The position numbers were made by a program, and so were the translations under genes. From positions 62,001 to 126,000 of the forward strand of contig NZ_JALDPT010000010.1 of the NCBI RefSeq assembly GCF_022695515.1: a stretch of DNA of 64,000 nt. The letters run 5' to 3'. The notes beneath the pieces were generated by a model that made no database searches, was not told where the DNA came from, and worked only from the letters and a program-made list of their open reading frames with translations. This stretch comes from Phenylobacterium aquaticum (GTDB lineage: Bacteria > Pseudomonadota > Alphaproteobacteria > Caulobacterales > Caulobacteraceae). Below are positions 29,170 to 37,718 of the stretch, piece after piece (the first letter of the stretch is position 1; the number at the start of each line of letters is the position of its first letter).

Positions 29170-29679
29170 GCCGTTGGCTGGCGCTCGCGCCCCTGGCCGT
29201 GCTGGCGGCCCTGGCCCTGCTCTTCGGCGCCTACGCCCTGCACCATGACCCCAAGGTCGAGCCCCGCGCCCTGGTCGGCAAGCCCCTGCCGGAGCTCTCC
29301 CTGCCCAGCCTGGATGACGGCCGGCCTGTGGCCCTGCGCGAGATCGCCAAGGGCCCGGTTCTGATCAATGTCTTCGCCTCCTGGTGCGCCCCCTGCGAGC
29401 TGGAGGCCCCGGTGCTGGTCGCCCTGAAGCGCCAGGGCGTGCGGCTGGTGGGCGTGGCCTACAAGGACGCGCCGGAGAACACCCAAGCCTTCCTGACCCG
29501 GCTGGGCGATCCCTATGCCGCCCGCCTGGTCGACCGCGACGGCCGGGCCGGCATCGAGCTGGGCGTCACCGGCGTGCCGGAGACCTATCTCTCGCGCCGA
29601 CGGCATGATCCTCGACAAGCATTCCGGGCCCCTGACCGAGGCCGACGCCCAGGCGATGCTGGCCAAGGTCCCGCGTTAA
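29166..29679 (+). CDS. ccmG: Thiol:disulfide interchange protein CcmG/DsbE, apparent frameshift
   Basis: A membrane-anchored thioredoxin-fold protein. An N-terminal helix is followed by KPLPELSLPSLDDG and the active site WCAPC (Cys74, Cys77), then GVAYKDAPEN and the cis-proline GVTGVPETYL. Directly after ETYL the frame turns to Arg-rich nonsense, while the neighbouring frame gives ADGMILDKHSGPLTEADAQA and a stop at 29679. The break is at about 29592-29596. CcmG keeps apocytochrome heme-binding cysteines reduced. Sequencing error is likelier than gene loss, because the rest of the operon is intact. Confidence 0.9.
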
Positions 29680-29725
29680 CCATATCTTCGGAGCGGCCGG
29701 CCCAGGGTAGGGTCTGGTTAACCAT
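29676..29725 (+). promoter_or_regulatory. Two exact CtrA half-sites (TTAACCAT)
   Basis: TTAACCAT occurs at 29676-29683, overlapping the ccmG stop, and at 29718-29725, 15 bases before the ATG of the small gene at 29740. The second copy is followed by GTTTCCGGGATCCC. Exact repeats of an AT-rich octamer in this GC-rich sequence are unlikely by chance. CtrA binding is inferred. Confidence 0.5.
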
Positions 29726-29739
29726 GTTTCCGGGATCCC

Positions 29740-30033
29740 ATGGCCGCGCCGATCCGCCCGAACTTCCAGCCCCAGGCCCCGACGCCCCAGCGGCCGGCCA
29801 ACGCCGACGCGGGCCGGTCGGCGGCGCAGCGGGCCTTCTTCGAGGCGGCGCTCGGCAAGGCCGCGCCCCAGACCGTCCAGACCCAGACGTTGGCCCAGTC
29901 CGCCCCGGTGCAGCGCGCGGCTTCACCGGCCGCGGCCCAGGCCGCCTATGTGCAGAAGATCCCCACCGCCCTGCCGGCCGAGGCGCCGACGCGGATCCTG
30001 CGACCCGGCTCGCTCCTGGACATCAAGGTCTAA
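29740..30033 (+). CDS. Small hypothetical protein with conserved-looking C terminus
   Basis: 97 residues, which I do not recognise. The middle is low-complexity Ala/Gln/Pro (TQTLAQSAPVQRAAS), with a short helix RAAFFEAALGK-like segment earlier and an ordered end RILRPGSLLDIKV. There is no signal peptide or membrane segment. The reading frame is supported by its ATG, a preceding GGGA, two upstream CtrA half-sites, and a following repeat pair that ends the transcript. A cell-cycle or flagellar link is only a guess from the half-sites. Confidence 0.65.
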   Translation: MAAPIRPNFQPQAPTPQRPANADAGRSAAQRAFFEAALGKAAPQTVQTQTLAQSAPVQRAASPAAAQAAYVQKIPTALPAEAPTRILRPGSLLDIKV

Positions 30034-30040
30034 CGCCCAT

Positions 30041-30167
30041 CCTTCCCCATGACATGGGGGAGGGGAACCATGCGCAGCATGGTGGAGGGGGCGAGTTCAA
30101 GCGCCGTGGATGGGGCCGCCCCCTCCACCGCCTGCGGCGGTCCCCCTCCCCCGCTTCGCAAGGGAGA
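30041..30167. repeat. Inverted pair of CCTCCCCC/GGTGGAGGGGG palindromes
   Basis: The left unit contains CCCCATGACATGGGG, then GGGGAACCATGCGCAGCATGG and TGGAGGGGGCG; the right unit is its inverse with CCGCCTGCGGCGG. They sit between convergent stops of the 97-residue gene and the MarR gene. The same family occurs at 38377-38507 and 61014-61136. Confidence 0.8.
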
Positions 30168-30175
30168 ATTGAGAC

Positions 30176-30775
30176 TCAAGCCGCCTTCTTGGCCTTCTTC
30201 TTTTCCGGCTTCTCGGCCTTGGCCGGCTTTTCCGCCTTGGCCTTCTTGGGCTTGTCGAGCTTCGGCTTGTCGGCCTTGGCCTTCTTGGCGAGCTTCTCGG
30301 GCGCGGGCGCGCCGGCCTCGTCGCCGGCCTTGATCAGGTCGCGCAGCAGGCCGGTCAGGGCCTCGCGCTTGCCGCCGGAGATCAGCTTCAAGAGGCGGGC
30401 GTCGGCGGCGGCCATCTTCGGGCGCGCCTCCTCAAGGGCCATGCGGCCGGCCTCGGTCAGGCTGACGGCGTTGGCGCGGGCGTCGGCGGCCGAGCGCTGC
30501 CGCTCCAGCAGGCCCTTGGCGATCATGCGCGCGGCCATGTCGGCGAGCGTCGAGCGGTCGATGCCGGTGATCCGCACCAGGTCGGTCTGGGTCAGGCCTT
30601 CCTGAGTCTCGACCGCCGCCAGCACCGCGTACTGACGCTGGGTGACGCCGCCCGGACCGAATTCGTCGGCATAGATATCGAGGGCGAGCTGCAGGGCCCG
30701 ATGCAGGAGATGGCTGGGGGACCGGTCCAGGGCGGGGAGCCCGCCCGACTTGCCGCCCGACTTGCCCTTAGACAT
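30176..30775 (-). CDS. MarR family regulator with a lysine-rich histone-like tail
   Basis: 199 residues. Residues about 20-150 are a MarR winged helix: VTQRQYAVLAAVE, LTQTDLVRITGIDRSTLADM as recognition helix, and the beta-wing RSAADARANAVSLTEAG. The last 45 residues are almost only Lys, Ala, Pro, Glu and Asp in KPKKAKAEKPAKAEKPEKKK-type repeats, like the tail of histone H1 or of bacterial DNA-condensing proteins. The N terminus is also basic (MSKGKSGGKSGG). The tail probably adds non-specific DNA affinity. The ligand is unknown; no operon partner is adjacent. Confidence 0.88.
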   Translation of the reverse strand: MSKGKSGGKSGGLPALDRSPSHLLHRALQLALDIYADEFGPGGVTQRQYAVLAAVETQEGLTQTDLVRITGIDRSTLADMAARMIAKGLLERQRSAADARANAVSLTEAGRMALEEARPKMAAADARLLKLISGGKREALTGLLRDLIKAGDEAGAPAPEKLAKKAKADKPKLDKPKKAKAEKPAKAEKPEKKKAKKAA

Positions 30776-30865
30776 CGACCCGTCCTCGCCGCTTGGAGCT
30801 GACGGGACCTTATAGGCGCTTCACGTCGGTTTGACGACAGACGGTCCGTGGGCGGTCCAATGGCC

Positions 30866-31438
30866 TCAGTCGGCCTCGGCCTCCAGGGCGTGGCGCATCA
30901 TCACCGGCGCCTGGGTCAGGGCGAAGGCGATGGTCAGGATCATCAGGCCGGGAAACCGGAACAGGACCCAGGTGGTGTCGGGCTGGGTGCGCCAGACGAA
31001 TTCGTTGAGCGCGGCGAGCGCCAGGAAGAACAGGCCGTAGCGCAGGGTGAGCTTGCGCCAGCCGGCCTCGTCCATCTGGAAGGCGGCGCCGACCACCAGC
31101 TGCAGGGGGTTCTTGCGCAGGGCCAGGCCGCCGAGCAGGCCCAGGCCGTAGATCAGGTTCATGACGGTGGGCTTCATCTTCAGGAAGCGGGCGTCATGGA
31201 AGACCAGCGTCAGGCCGCCGAACACCAGGGCCGCGCCGCCGGCGATCAGCGGGATGGGGGCGATGCGGCGCTCGAAGATCAGGCCGATGGCCAGAGCCAG
31301 GGCCGAGCCGGCCATCAGGGCCCAGGTCGCCTGGATCAGGTTCCGGCCCGTCGCGAAGAAGGCGATGAACCAGACGATCAGGGCGCCGTAGTCGACGACA
31401 TAGCGCACCCACTTGGGCGCTGCGGACGAGGCGGTCAT
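30866..31438 (-). CDS. yciB: Inner membrane-spanning protein YciB (septation protein A family)
   Basis: 190 residues with five or six membrane helices. Conserved features include VDYGALIVWFIAFF, LKMKPTVMNLIYGLGLLGG and MDEAGWRKLTLRYGLFF, which define the YciB/IspZ family. It links cell elongation and division machinery in the inner membrane. ATG 31438 overlaps the ftsY stop, so it is co-translated with ftsY. Confidence 0.94.
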   Translation of the reverse strand: MTASSAAPKWVRYVVDYGALIVWFIAFFATGRNLIQATWALMAGSALALAIGLIFERRIAPIPLIAGGAALVFGGLTLVFHDARFLKMKPTVMNLIYGLGLLGGLALRKNPLQLVVGAAFQMDEAGWRKLTLRYGLFFLALAALNEFVWRTQPDTTWVLFRFPGLMILTIAFALTQAPVMMRHALEAEAD

Positions 31439-32370
31439 TGATCCTCCAGGCCGACGAGGGAGCGGGCGAAGGCCCGGGCGTTGAACGGCTGCAGGTCCTC
31501 GATGCCTTCGCCCACTCCGATCAGCTTGATCGGGCTGTCCGAAGCCTGGGCCACCGGCACCAGCACGCCGCCGCGGGCGGTGCCGTCGAGCTTGGTCATG
31601 ACAATGCCGGACACGCCGATCTGGTTGCCGAAGATGTTCTCCTGGGCCAGCGCATTGCGCCCGACCGTGGCGTCGAGCACCAGCAAGGTCTCGTGCGGCG
31701 CCTCGGGCTCCAGCTTCTTGATGACCCGGATGACCTTGTGCAGCTCGTCCATCAGCCCCTGCTTGTTCTGCAGGCGGCCGGCGGTGTCGATCAGCACGAC
31801 GTCGTAGTTCTGGGCCTTGGCGCGCTCCAGGGCCTCGAAGGCCAGGCCCGCGGCGTCGGAGCCGGTGGGCCGCGACATGAAGTCGGCGCCGGCCCGGTCG
31901 GCCCAGACCTTGAGCTGCTCGACGGCGGCGGCGCGGAAGGTGTCGCCGGCGACGATCAGCACCTTGGCGCCCTTGGTCCTCAGGTCGGCGGCGATCTTGC
32001 CCAAGGTCGTGGTCTTGCCCGAACCATTGACCCCGATGAACAGCACCACATAGGGCCGGGGGCCAGACAGCGGGTCGAACGCGCCCTGGCGGCTTGAGAG
32101 CTCGTCTCCGATGGCGAGCGCCAGCGCCTGCTTGATCTCGTCCTCGTCGACGCTCTTGCCGAACTTCTCCTCGGCGAAGCGGGCGGTGATGCGCGCGGCC
32201 GAGTGCGGGCCGAGATCGGCCTCGATCAGCATCTCTTCGAGTTCGTCGAGCTTGGCCTGGTCGAGCGGCTGCTTGGTGAAGGTGGCGGCCACCTGCTCCG
32301 TCAGCGCCTTGGACGAGCGGGTGAGCCCGCCGGCGAGGCGCTGGAGCCAACCCTTCTTCGGTTCGGTCAT
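31435..32370 (-). CDS. ftsY: Signal recognition particle receptor FtsY
   Basis: 311 residues. The N domain (about 20-95) is followed by the G domain with GVNGSGKTTTLGK (G1), DTAGRLQNK (G3), TKLDGTARGG (G4) and GVGEGIEDLQPF at the C terminus. The acidic A domain of enterobacterial FtsY is absent, as is usual in alphaproteobacteria. It docks SRP-ribosome complexes at the membrane; its partner Ffh is encoded at 62175-63716. It is upstream of yciB; mtaB and dapF lie further upstream behind a plus-strand gene. Confidence 0.97.
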   Translation of the reverse strand: MTEPKKGWLQRLAGGLTRSSKALTEQVAATFTKQPLDQAKLDELEEMLIEADLGPHSAARITARFAEEKFGKSVDEDEIKQALALAIGDELSSRQGAFDPLSGPRPYVVLFIGVNGSGKTTTLGKIAADLRTKGAKVLIVAGDTFRAAAVEQLKVWADRAGADFMSRPTGSDAAGLAFEALERAKAQNYDVVLIDTAGRLQNKQGLMDELHKVIRVIKKLEPEAPHETLLVLDATVGRNALAQENIFGNQIGVSGIVMTKLDGTARGGVLVPVAQASDSPIKLIGVGEGIEDLQPFNARAFARSLVGLEDQ

Positions 32371-32417
32371 GGGCCGCCTTCTAGCGGCTCGCGCGCGGGC
32401 GGGATAGAGCAGGCTTG

Positions 32418-33038
32418 ATGGATCAGATCGCCACGGCCCTTGTCTGGCTCGACTACGCCGCCGTCGCCGTGTTCGGGGCGACCGGGGCCCTGGCCGCGGC
32501 GCGGCGCAAGCACGACATCGTCACCTTCGGCTTCTTCGCCGCCGTGACCGGCGTGGGCGGCGGAACCCTGCGTGACCTGCTGCTCGGCGCGCCGGTGTTC
32601 TGGATCGCCAAGCCGGGCTATCTGGCCGGCTGCCTGGCCGCGGCCCTGGTGGTCTGGATCGTGGGCCCGGGCCAGGGACGGGCCAAGGTGCTGCTCTGGC
32701 TAGATGCCGTGGGGTTGTCCGCCTATTGCATCGTCGGCGCGGCCAAGGCCGCGGCGCTGGGCGCCCCGCCCCTGCCGGCCGTGGTGATGGGGGTGCTGAC
32801 CGCCTGTTTCGGCGGGGTGATCCGCGATGTGCTGGCCCATGAACCCTCGGTGCTCTTGCGCCGCGAGATCTATGTGACCTGCGCCATGCTGGGGGCGGGC
32901 CTGTTCGTCATCCTGCAGATGTTCGGGGTCCCGGGCCTGCCGGCCGGGCTGGCGGGCGCGGGTCTGGCCTTTGGCGTGCGGGCCGGGGCGATCCTGTGGG
33001 ACTGGAGCCTGCCGGGCTTTCCGGGGCGGAAGAGCTGA
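32418..33038 (+). CDS. Trimeric intracellular cation (TRIC) channel family protein (UPF0126)
   Basis: 206 residues with seven membrane helices and an internal duplication: TGVGGGTLRDLLLG in the first half and ACFGGVIRDVLA in the second are the paired glycine-rich pore motifs of the family. Prokaryotic members conduct potassium. ATG 32418 is preferred to TTG 32415. It starts 47 bases from divergent ftsY and separates ftsY from mtaB-dapF. Confidence 0.92.
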   Translation: MDQIATALVWLDYAAVAVFGATGALAAARRKHDIVTFGFFAAVTGVGGGTLRDLLLGAPVFWIAKPGYLAGCLAAALVVWIVGPGQGRAKVLLWLDAVGLSAYCIVGAAKAAALGAPPLPAVVMGVLTACFGGVIRDVLAHEPSVLLRREIYVTCAMLGAGLFVILQMFGVPGLPAGLAGAGLAFGVRAGAILWDWSLPGFPGRKS

Positions 33039-33042
33039 GCGT

Positions 33043-33165
33043 TGTTCCCTCTCCCGCTTGGCGGGAGAGGGTTAGGGTGAGGGCTCTTTCTTGCTGGGGT
33101 CGGTGCAACGTCGCGTCCGCGGCCCCTCACCCCAACCCTCTCCCCGCGAGCGGGGCGAGGGAGCG
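33043..33165. repeat. Inverted pair of CCCTCTCC-type palindromes
   Basis: Units at 33043-33086 (CTCCCGCTTGGCGGGAG core) and 33123-33164 (CTCCCCGCGAGCGGGG core) flank a 36-base spacer between the convergent stops of the TRIC gene and mtaB. Confidence 0.8.
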
Positions 33166-33169
33166 GTCT

Positions 33170-34486
33170 CTAGACCCGTTCCGCGATCAGCTTCCCGCCC
33201 TCGGCGCCCGTGACGCGTAGGGCCACGATCGATCCGACCACCGCCTCGCCCACAAAGGCGATCTCGGTGAAGTCCTCGGCGCGGGCGACGCCGCCCCGCT
33301 CGACCAGCCCCAGGACCTCGCGGCCGATCTGACGGGCCAGATGGCGGGCGAGCGCGGCCTCGCCGGCGGCGCGCAGCCGGGCGGCGCGGGCCTTGATCAC
33401 GGGACGGGTCAGCTGCGGCATGCGGGCGGCCGGGGTGCCGGGGCGCGGGCTGAACGGGAAGACGTGCAGGAAGGCCAGCCCCGTCTCCTCGACCAGGCGG
33501 ACGGTGTTCTCGAACATCTCGTCGGTCTCGGTCGGGAAGCCGGCGATCAGGTCGGCGCCGAAGGCGGTGTCCGGCCGCACCGCACGGACCTCGGCCACCA
33601 GCTTCAGCGCATCGGCGCGGCTGTGGCGGCGCTTCATCCGCTTCAGGATCATGTCGTCGCCCGCCTGCAGCGACAGGTGCAGATAGGGCATCAGCCGCGG
33701 CTCGTCGGCCAGGCAGCGCATCAGGTCCGGATCGATCTCGGCCGCGTCGATGGACGACAGCCGAAGCCGGGGCAGTTCCGGAACCAGCTTCAGGATGCGC
33801 GCGACCAGCTGGCCCAGGGTCGGCTGGCCCGGCAGGTCGGCGCCCCAGCTGGTGACGTCGACCCCGGTCAGCACCACCTCCTGATAGCCCTGGGCGGTCA
33901 GCCTGCGGATCTGCTCGACCACCTCGCCGGCCGGGGCGGAGCGGGAATTGCCGCGGCCATAGGGGATGACACAGAAGGTGCAGCGGTGATCACAGCCGTT
34001 CTGGACCTCGACATAGGCCCGCGCCCGGTCCTTCAGCCCGTCGATCAGGTGGCCCGCGGTCTCCCGCACGCTCATGATGTCATTGACCCGCACCCGGACC
34101 GGCTCGGTCTGGGGCGCATAGGATCCGGCCTGGGCCTTCTCCGCATTGCCGAGCACGAGGTCCACCTCGGCCATGCCGGCGAAGGCGGCGGGGTCGATCT
34201 GGGCGGCGCAGCCGGTGACGATCAGCCTGGCGTCGGGCCGTTCGCGCCGGGCCTTGCGGATCGCCTGGCGGGCCTGGCGCACGGCCTCGCCGGTCACCGC
34301 GCAGGTGTTGAAGACGATGGCGTTGGCCAGCCCGTCCTCGGCGGCGCGGGCGCGGATGACCTCGCTTTCATAGGCGTTCAGCCGGCAGCCGAACGTCACC
34401 ACCCGGACGTCCGCGTTCGGATCGTCCTCGCGCACTGGCGCGTCAGCGACGGAGCCGGTGTCCAGCAGGTCGTGGTCGCTGCTCAC
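33170..34486 (-). CDS. mtaB: tRNA t6A37 methylthiotransferase MtaB
   Basis: 438 residues. The N-terminal UPF0004 domain carries VTFGCRLNAYESE, NTCAVTGEA and TGCAAQ, the cysteines of the auxiliary cluster. The radical-SAM domain carries NGCDHRCTFCVIPYGRG, and a TRAM-like domain ends the protein. The FGCRLN opening separates MtaB from MiaB. It methylthiolates t6A at position 37 of ANN-decoding tRNAs. GTG 34486 overlaps the dapF stop, so the pair is coupled. Confidence 0.95.
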   Translation of the reverse strand: MSSDHDLLDTGSVADAPVREDDPNADVRVVTFGCRLNAYESEVIRARAAEDGLANAIVFNTCAVTGEAVRQARQAIRKARRERPDARLIVTGCAAQIDPAAFAGMAEVDLVLGNAEKAQAGSYAPQTEPVRVRVNDIMSVRETAGHLIDGLKDRARAYVEVQNGCDHRCTFCVIPYGRGNSRSAPAGEVVEQIRRLTAQGYQEVVLTGVDVTSWGADLPGQPTLGQLVARILKLVPELPRLRLSSIDAAEIDPDLMRCLADEPRLMPYLHLSLQAGDDMILKRMKRRHSRADALKLVAEVRAVRPDTAFGADLIAGFPTETDEMFENTVRLVEETGLAFLHVFPFSPRPGTPAARMPQLTRPVIKARAARLRAAGEAALARHLARQIGREVLGLVERGGVARAEDFTEIAFVGEAVVGSIVALRVTGAEGGKLIAERV

Positions 34487-35310
34487 GGCAGCTCGCCCGT
34501 GAACTCGATCTCCAGCGGCCCGGTCATGATCACGTGGCCGTCGCTCTCGCGCCATTCGATGACGAGGTCGCCGCCGTCCAGCTCCAGCGTCGCCTTGCGA
34601 TCGGTGAGGCCGCGCCGGGCGCAGGCGACCAGGGCCGCGCAGGCGCCGGTGCCGCAGGCCTTGGTGAGGCCGGCGCCCCGCTCCCAGACCTTGAGGCGGA
34701 TATGGTCGCGGGCCTTCACCTGCGCGAAGCCGACATTCACGCCCTCGGGGAACAGATAGTGATGCTCGATCATCGGCCCGACCTCGCGCACAGGCGCGGC
34801 CTCGGCGTCGGGCACGAAGAACACCACGTGCGGATTGCCCATGGAAACGCAGCCCGGCGTGTGCAGGATCGGCGCGTCGATCGGCCCGACCTGCAGCTCG
34901 ATGCCCTTGGTGTCCATCTCTTCGGCCAGCGGGATCTGGTCCCAGGCCAGGCGGGGCTCGCCCATGTCGACGCTGACCCGGTGGTCGCCGGCGCGGGCGG
35001 CGCGCAGCAGACCGCCGCGGGTGTCGAGCACGGCGGCGTCGGTCCCCGCGCCCTCCATCAACAGCCAGCCGACGCAGCGCGAGGCATTGCCGCAGGCGCC
35101 GACCTCTTCGCCGTCCGCGTTCCAGAACCGCACCCGGGCGTCGCCCTTGGTCGAGCGCTCAAGCGAGACCAGCTGGTCGCAGCCGACGCCGGAGGTCCGG
35201 TCACAGATCTTCCGCACCTCGATCTGCGAGGGATCGAAGGGGGCGGTGCGGGCGTCGACCACGACGAAGTCGTTGCCGAGCCCGTTCATCTTCAGGAACG
35301 GACGGCTCAT
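34483..35310 (-). CDS. dapF: Diaminopimelate epimerase
   Basis: 275 residues. The opening FLKMNGLGNDFVVVDAR and the two catalytic cysteine motifs ACGNASRC and ACGTGACA are present, one in each half of the pseudo-symmetric fold. It converts LL- to meso-diaminopimelate for lysine and peptidoglycan. It is the first gene of a dapF-mtaB unit, divergent from the prolyl oligopeptidase gene. Confidence 0.97.
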   Translation of the reverse strand: MSRPFLKMNGLGNDFVVVDARTAPFDPSQIEVRKICDRTSGVGCDQLVSLERSTKGDARVRFWNADGEEVGACGNASRCVGWLLMEGAGTDAAVLDTRGGLLRAARAGDHRVSVDMGEPRLAWDQIPLAEEMDTKGIELQVGPIDAPILHTPGCVSMGNPHVVFFVPDAEAAPVREVGPMIEHHYLFPEGVNVGFAQVKARDHIRLKVWERGAGLTKACGTGACAALVACARRGLTDRKATLELDGGDLVIEWRESDGHVIMTGPLEIEFTGELP

Positions 35311-35392
35311 GATGGCCGGCTATATAGGGGAGAACGGGCGCGGGATCACCTTTGGCGAGACAAGTCCTGCCCGGCGCCCATAAATCGTCGCC

Positions 35393-37462
35393 ATGAGACA
35401 CCTGCTCCTCGCCGCCGCCCTCGCCCTGCCTGCGTTCGCCCACGCCCAGGCGCCCGCCGATCCGTTCCAGGCGCTGGAGGAGATCGACGCCCCCAAGGCG
35501 ATGAGCTGGGTCGAGGGCCAGAACGCCAGGACCGCCGGGCGGCTGGAGACCGATCCGCGCTACGCGACCTTCCACGCCGAGGCGCGCGCCATCTTCACCG
35601 CCAAGGACCGCATTCCGTGGCCGGAGTTCCGGGCCGGGGGCGCGGACAATTTCTGGCAGGACGCGGAGCACATCCACGGCGTCTGGCGCCACGCCAGCCT
35701 GGCGAGCTACCGCACGGCGGCGCCGGCCTGGGACACAACCCTCGACCTGGACGCTCTGGCCAAGGCCGAGGGCCGGAACTGGATCTGGAAGGGCGCGGAC
35801 TGCCGCAAGCCGGCCGAGACGGTCTGCCTGGTGCATCTCTCCAACGGCGGCGGCGACGCCGTCGAGATCCGCGAATATGACACGGCCGCCAAGGCCTTCG
35901 TCCCCGGCGGCTTCCGCTTCGCCGAGGGCAAGCAGGCCGTCGACTGGCTCGACGCCGACCACCTGGCCGTCGCGCGCGAATGGACCCCGGGCGAGGTGAC
36001 CGCCTCGGGCTACGCCTATGTGGTCAAGATCGTCGGCCGCGACGGCTCGGTCCGCGAGGTGTTCCGGGGCGAGAAGTCCGACGTGTCCGACCAGCCCATC
36101 GTTCTGCGCGGCGCCGGCGGCAAGGCCGACGCCCTGATGGTCCGCCGCGGGGTGAGCTTCTTCGAGAGCGAGCACCGGCTGATCGACGGGACCGCCCAGG
36201 TCGTCATTCCCCTGCCGAAGAAGGCCGATTTCGAGACCTATGTGGACGGCCAGCTGGTGTTCGCCCTGAAGGAGGCCTGGGGCGGGTTCGGAGCCGGCGC
36301 CCTGATCTCCTACGACCTCGCGGCGCTCAAGGCCGACGCGGCCCACGCCAAGCCCACCCTGGTCTTCCAGCCCGGCCCGCGCCAGGCGATCCAGTCGGTG
36401 GACTCCACCCACTCCCGGCTGGTGGTGAACCTGCTGGACGAGGTGAAGGGCGCGGTCGACGTCTACGCCTTCGCAAGCGGCAAGTGGTCGGCGCCCAAGC
36501 GCCTGCCCCTCCCCAAGGACGCCACCTTCACCCTGCGCGCCACGGCCTCGGCCGACGATCAGCTGTTCGTGGCGGCGGAGGGCTTCCTCGATCCCACCAG
36601 CCTATGGCTGGCCGATGCGGCGGCCGCGACGGCGACCCAGGTCAAGGCCCTGCCGCCGCGGTTCGACGCCTCCAAGGACGAGGTCCGGCAATATTGGGCG
36701 ACCTCGTCGGACGGGACCAAGATCCCCTATTTCGTGGTCTGGCCGAAAGCCGCCAAGCTCGACGGCTCCACGCCGACCATCATGTACGGCTATGGCGGCT
36801 TCGAGATCGCCAAGCCGCCGATCTATCTGCCGGAGATGGGCAAGATCTGGCTGGAGCGGGGCGGCGCCTATGTGATCGCCAATATCCGCGGCGGCGGCGA
36901 GTTCGGCCCGGCCTGGCACGACGCCGTGCTGCGCGAGAAGCGCCAGTTGTCCTTCGACGACTTCGCCGCGGTGGCCAAGGACATGACCGCGCGCGGGATC
37001 ACCTCGCCGCGCCGGCTCGGCATCTATGGCCGCTCGAACGGCGGGGTGCTGACGACGGTGTCCATGACCCAGCATCCCGAACTGTGGAACGCGGTGGTGG
37101 TGGAAAGCCCGTTGATCGACATGCTGCGCTATCACAAGCTGTCGGCCGGGGCCTCGTGGATCGGGGAATATGGCGACCCCGACGTCCCCGCCGACGCGGC
37201 CTTCATCGCCAAGTACTCGGGCTATCAGAACCTGAAGGCCGGCGTGAAATACCCCGAGGCCTACATCACCACCAACACCCGCGACGACCGGGTGCACCCC
37301 GGCCATGCGCGGAAGTTCGCGGCCAAGCTGGAGGCGATGGGGGTCCCCTATCTCTATTACGAGCAGACGTTCGGGGGGCATGCGAACGACGCCGACCCCG
37401 AACTCAACGCCCGCCGCTGGGCCCGGCACTATACGTACCTGGCGCAGAAGCTGATGGATTGA
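35393..37462 (+). CDS. Prolyl oligopeptidase family protein (S9A), exported
   Basis: 689 residues. A signal peptide (MRHLLLAAALALPAFAHAQ) directs it to the periplasm. A propeller domain (about 70-420) precedes the alpha/beta hydrolase domain with Ser548 in YGRSNGG, the Asp pair 631-632 in TRDDRVHPGHA and His663 in GGHANDAD. The YGYGGFEI and NIRGGGEFG blocks are S9A signatures. It cleaves proline-containing peptides. It is not close in sequence to the S9 peptidase at 4412-6472. A repeat-rich gap follows. Confidence 0.95.
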   Translation: MRHLLLAAALALPAFAHAQAPADPFQALEEIDAPKAMSWVEGQNARTAGRLETDPRYATFHAEARAIFTAKDRIPWPEFRAGGADNFWQDAEHIHGVWRHASLASYRTAAPAWDTTLDLDALAKAEGRNWIWKGADCRKPAETVCLVHLSNGGGDAVEIREYDTAAKAFVPGGFRFAEGKQAVDWLDADHLAVAREWTPGEVTASGYAYVVKIVGRDGSVREVFRGEKSDVSDQPIVLRGAGGKADALMVRRGVSFFESEHRLIDGTAQVVIPLPKKADFETYVDGQLVFALKEAWGGFGAGALISYDLAALKADAAHAKPTLVFQPGPRQAIQSVDSTHSRLVVNLLDEVKGAVDVYAFASGKWSAPKRLPLPKDATFTLRATASADDQLFVAAEGFLDPTSLWLADAAAATATQVKALPPRFDASKDEVRQYWATSSDGTKIPYFVVWPKAAKLDGSTPTIMYGYGGFEIAKPPIYLPEMGKIWLERGGAYVIANIRGGGEFGPAWHDAVLREKRQLSFDDFAAVAKDMTARGITSPRRLGIYGRSNGGVLTTVSMTQHPELWNAVVVESPLIDMLRYHKLSAGASWIGEYGDPDVPADAAFIAKYSGYQNLKAGVKYPEAYITTNTRDDRVHPGHARKFAAKLEAMGVPYLYYEQTFGGHANDADPELNARRWARHYTYLAQKLMD

Positions 37463-37500
37463 GGGGCGGGGCGCTCCGCCAACCCGTCATCCCCCACCCC

Positions 37501-37637
37501 CGTCATCCCCGGGCTTGTCCCGGGGACCCCTCTATCGGCTGCAATGCCTGGCGGGCTTTGACGCGGCGAGGCGGTGCGCACGTTCCGCTTCAGCAGATCC
37601 GGTGAGAGGGGCCCCAAGAACAAGTCTTGGGGTGACG
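37501..37637. repeat. Inverted pair of GTCATCCCC-type palindromes
   Basis: The left unit CGTCATCCCCGGGCTTGTCC...GGGACCCCTCT (37501-37533) is mirrored at 37605-37637 by AGAGGGGCCCC...CTTGGGGTGACG. They lie in the gap between convergent prolyl oligopeptidase and PadR genes. A related pair is at 41990-42099. Confidence 0.75.
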
Positions 37638-37684
37638 AGGATGGGTGTGACGGAGTGGGGGTGACGAGGTTGGGGGTGACCGCG
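37629..37684 (+). repeat. Short tandem repeat, about 14 bp, nearly four copies
   Basis: Copies start at 37629, 37643, 37657 and 37672, each near GGGGTGACGAGGAT. The unit is the end of the adjacent palindrome. A weaker mirrored version (GTCATCCCCCACCCCC) lies at 37486-37501. Confidence 0.7.
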
Positions 37685-37718
37685 TGGGACGAAGCGGGAA
37701 AGCCGCTGTGGACGCCCC

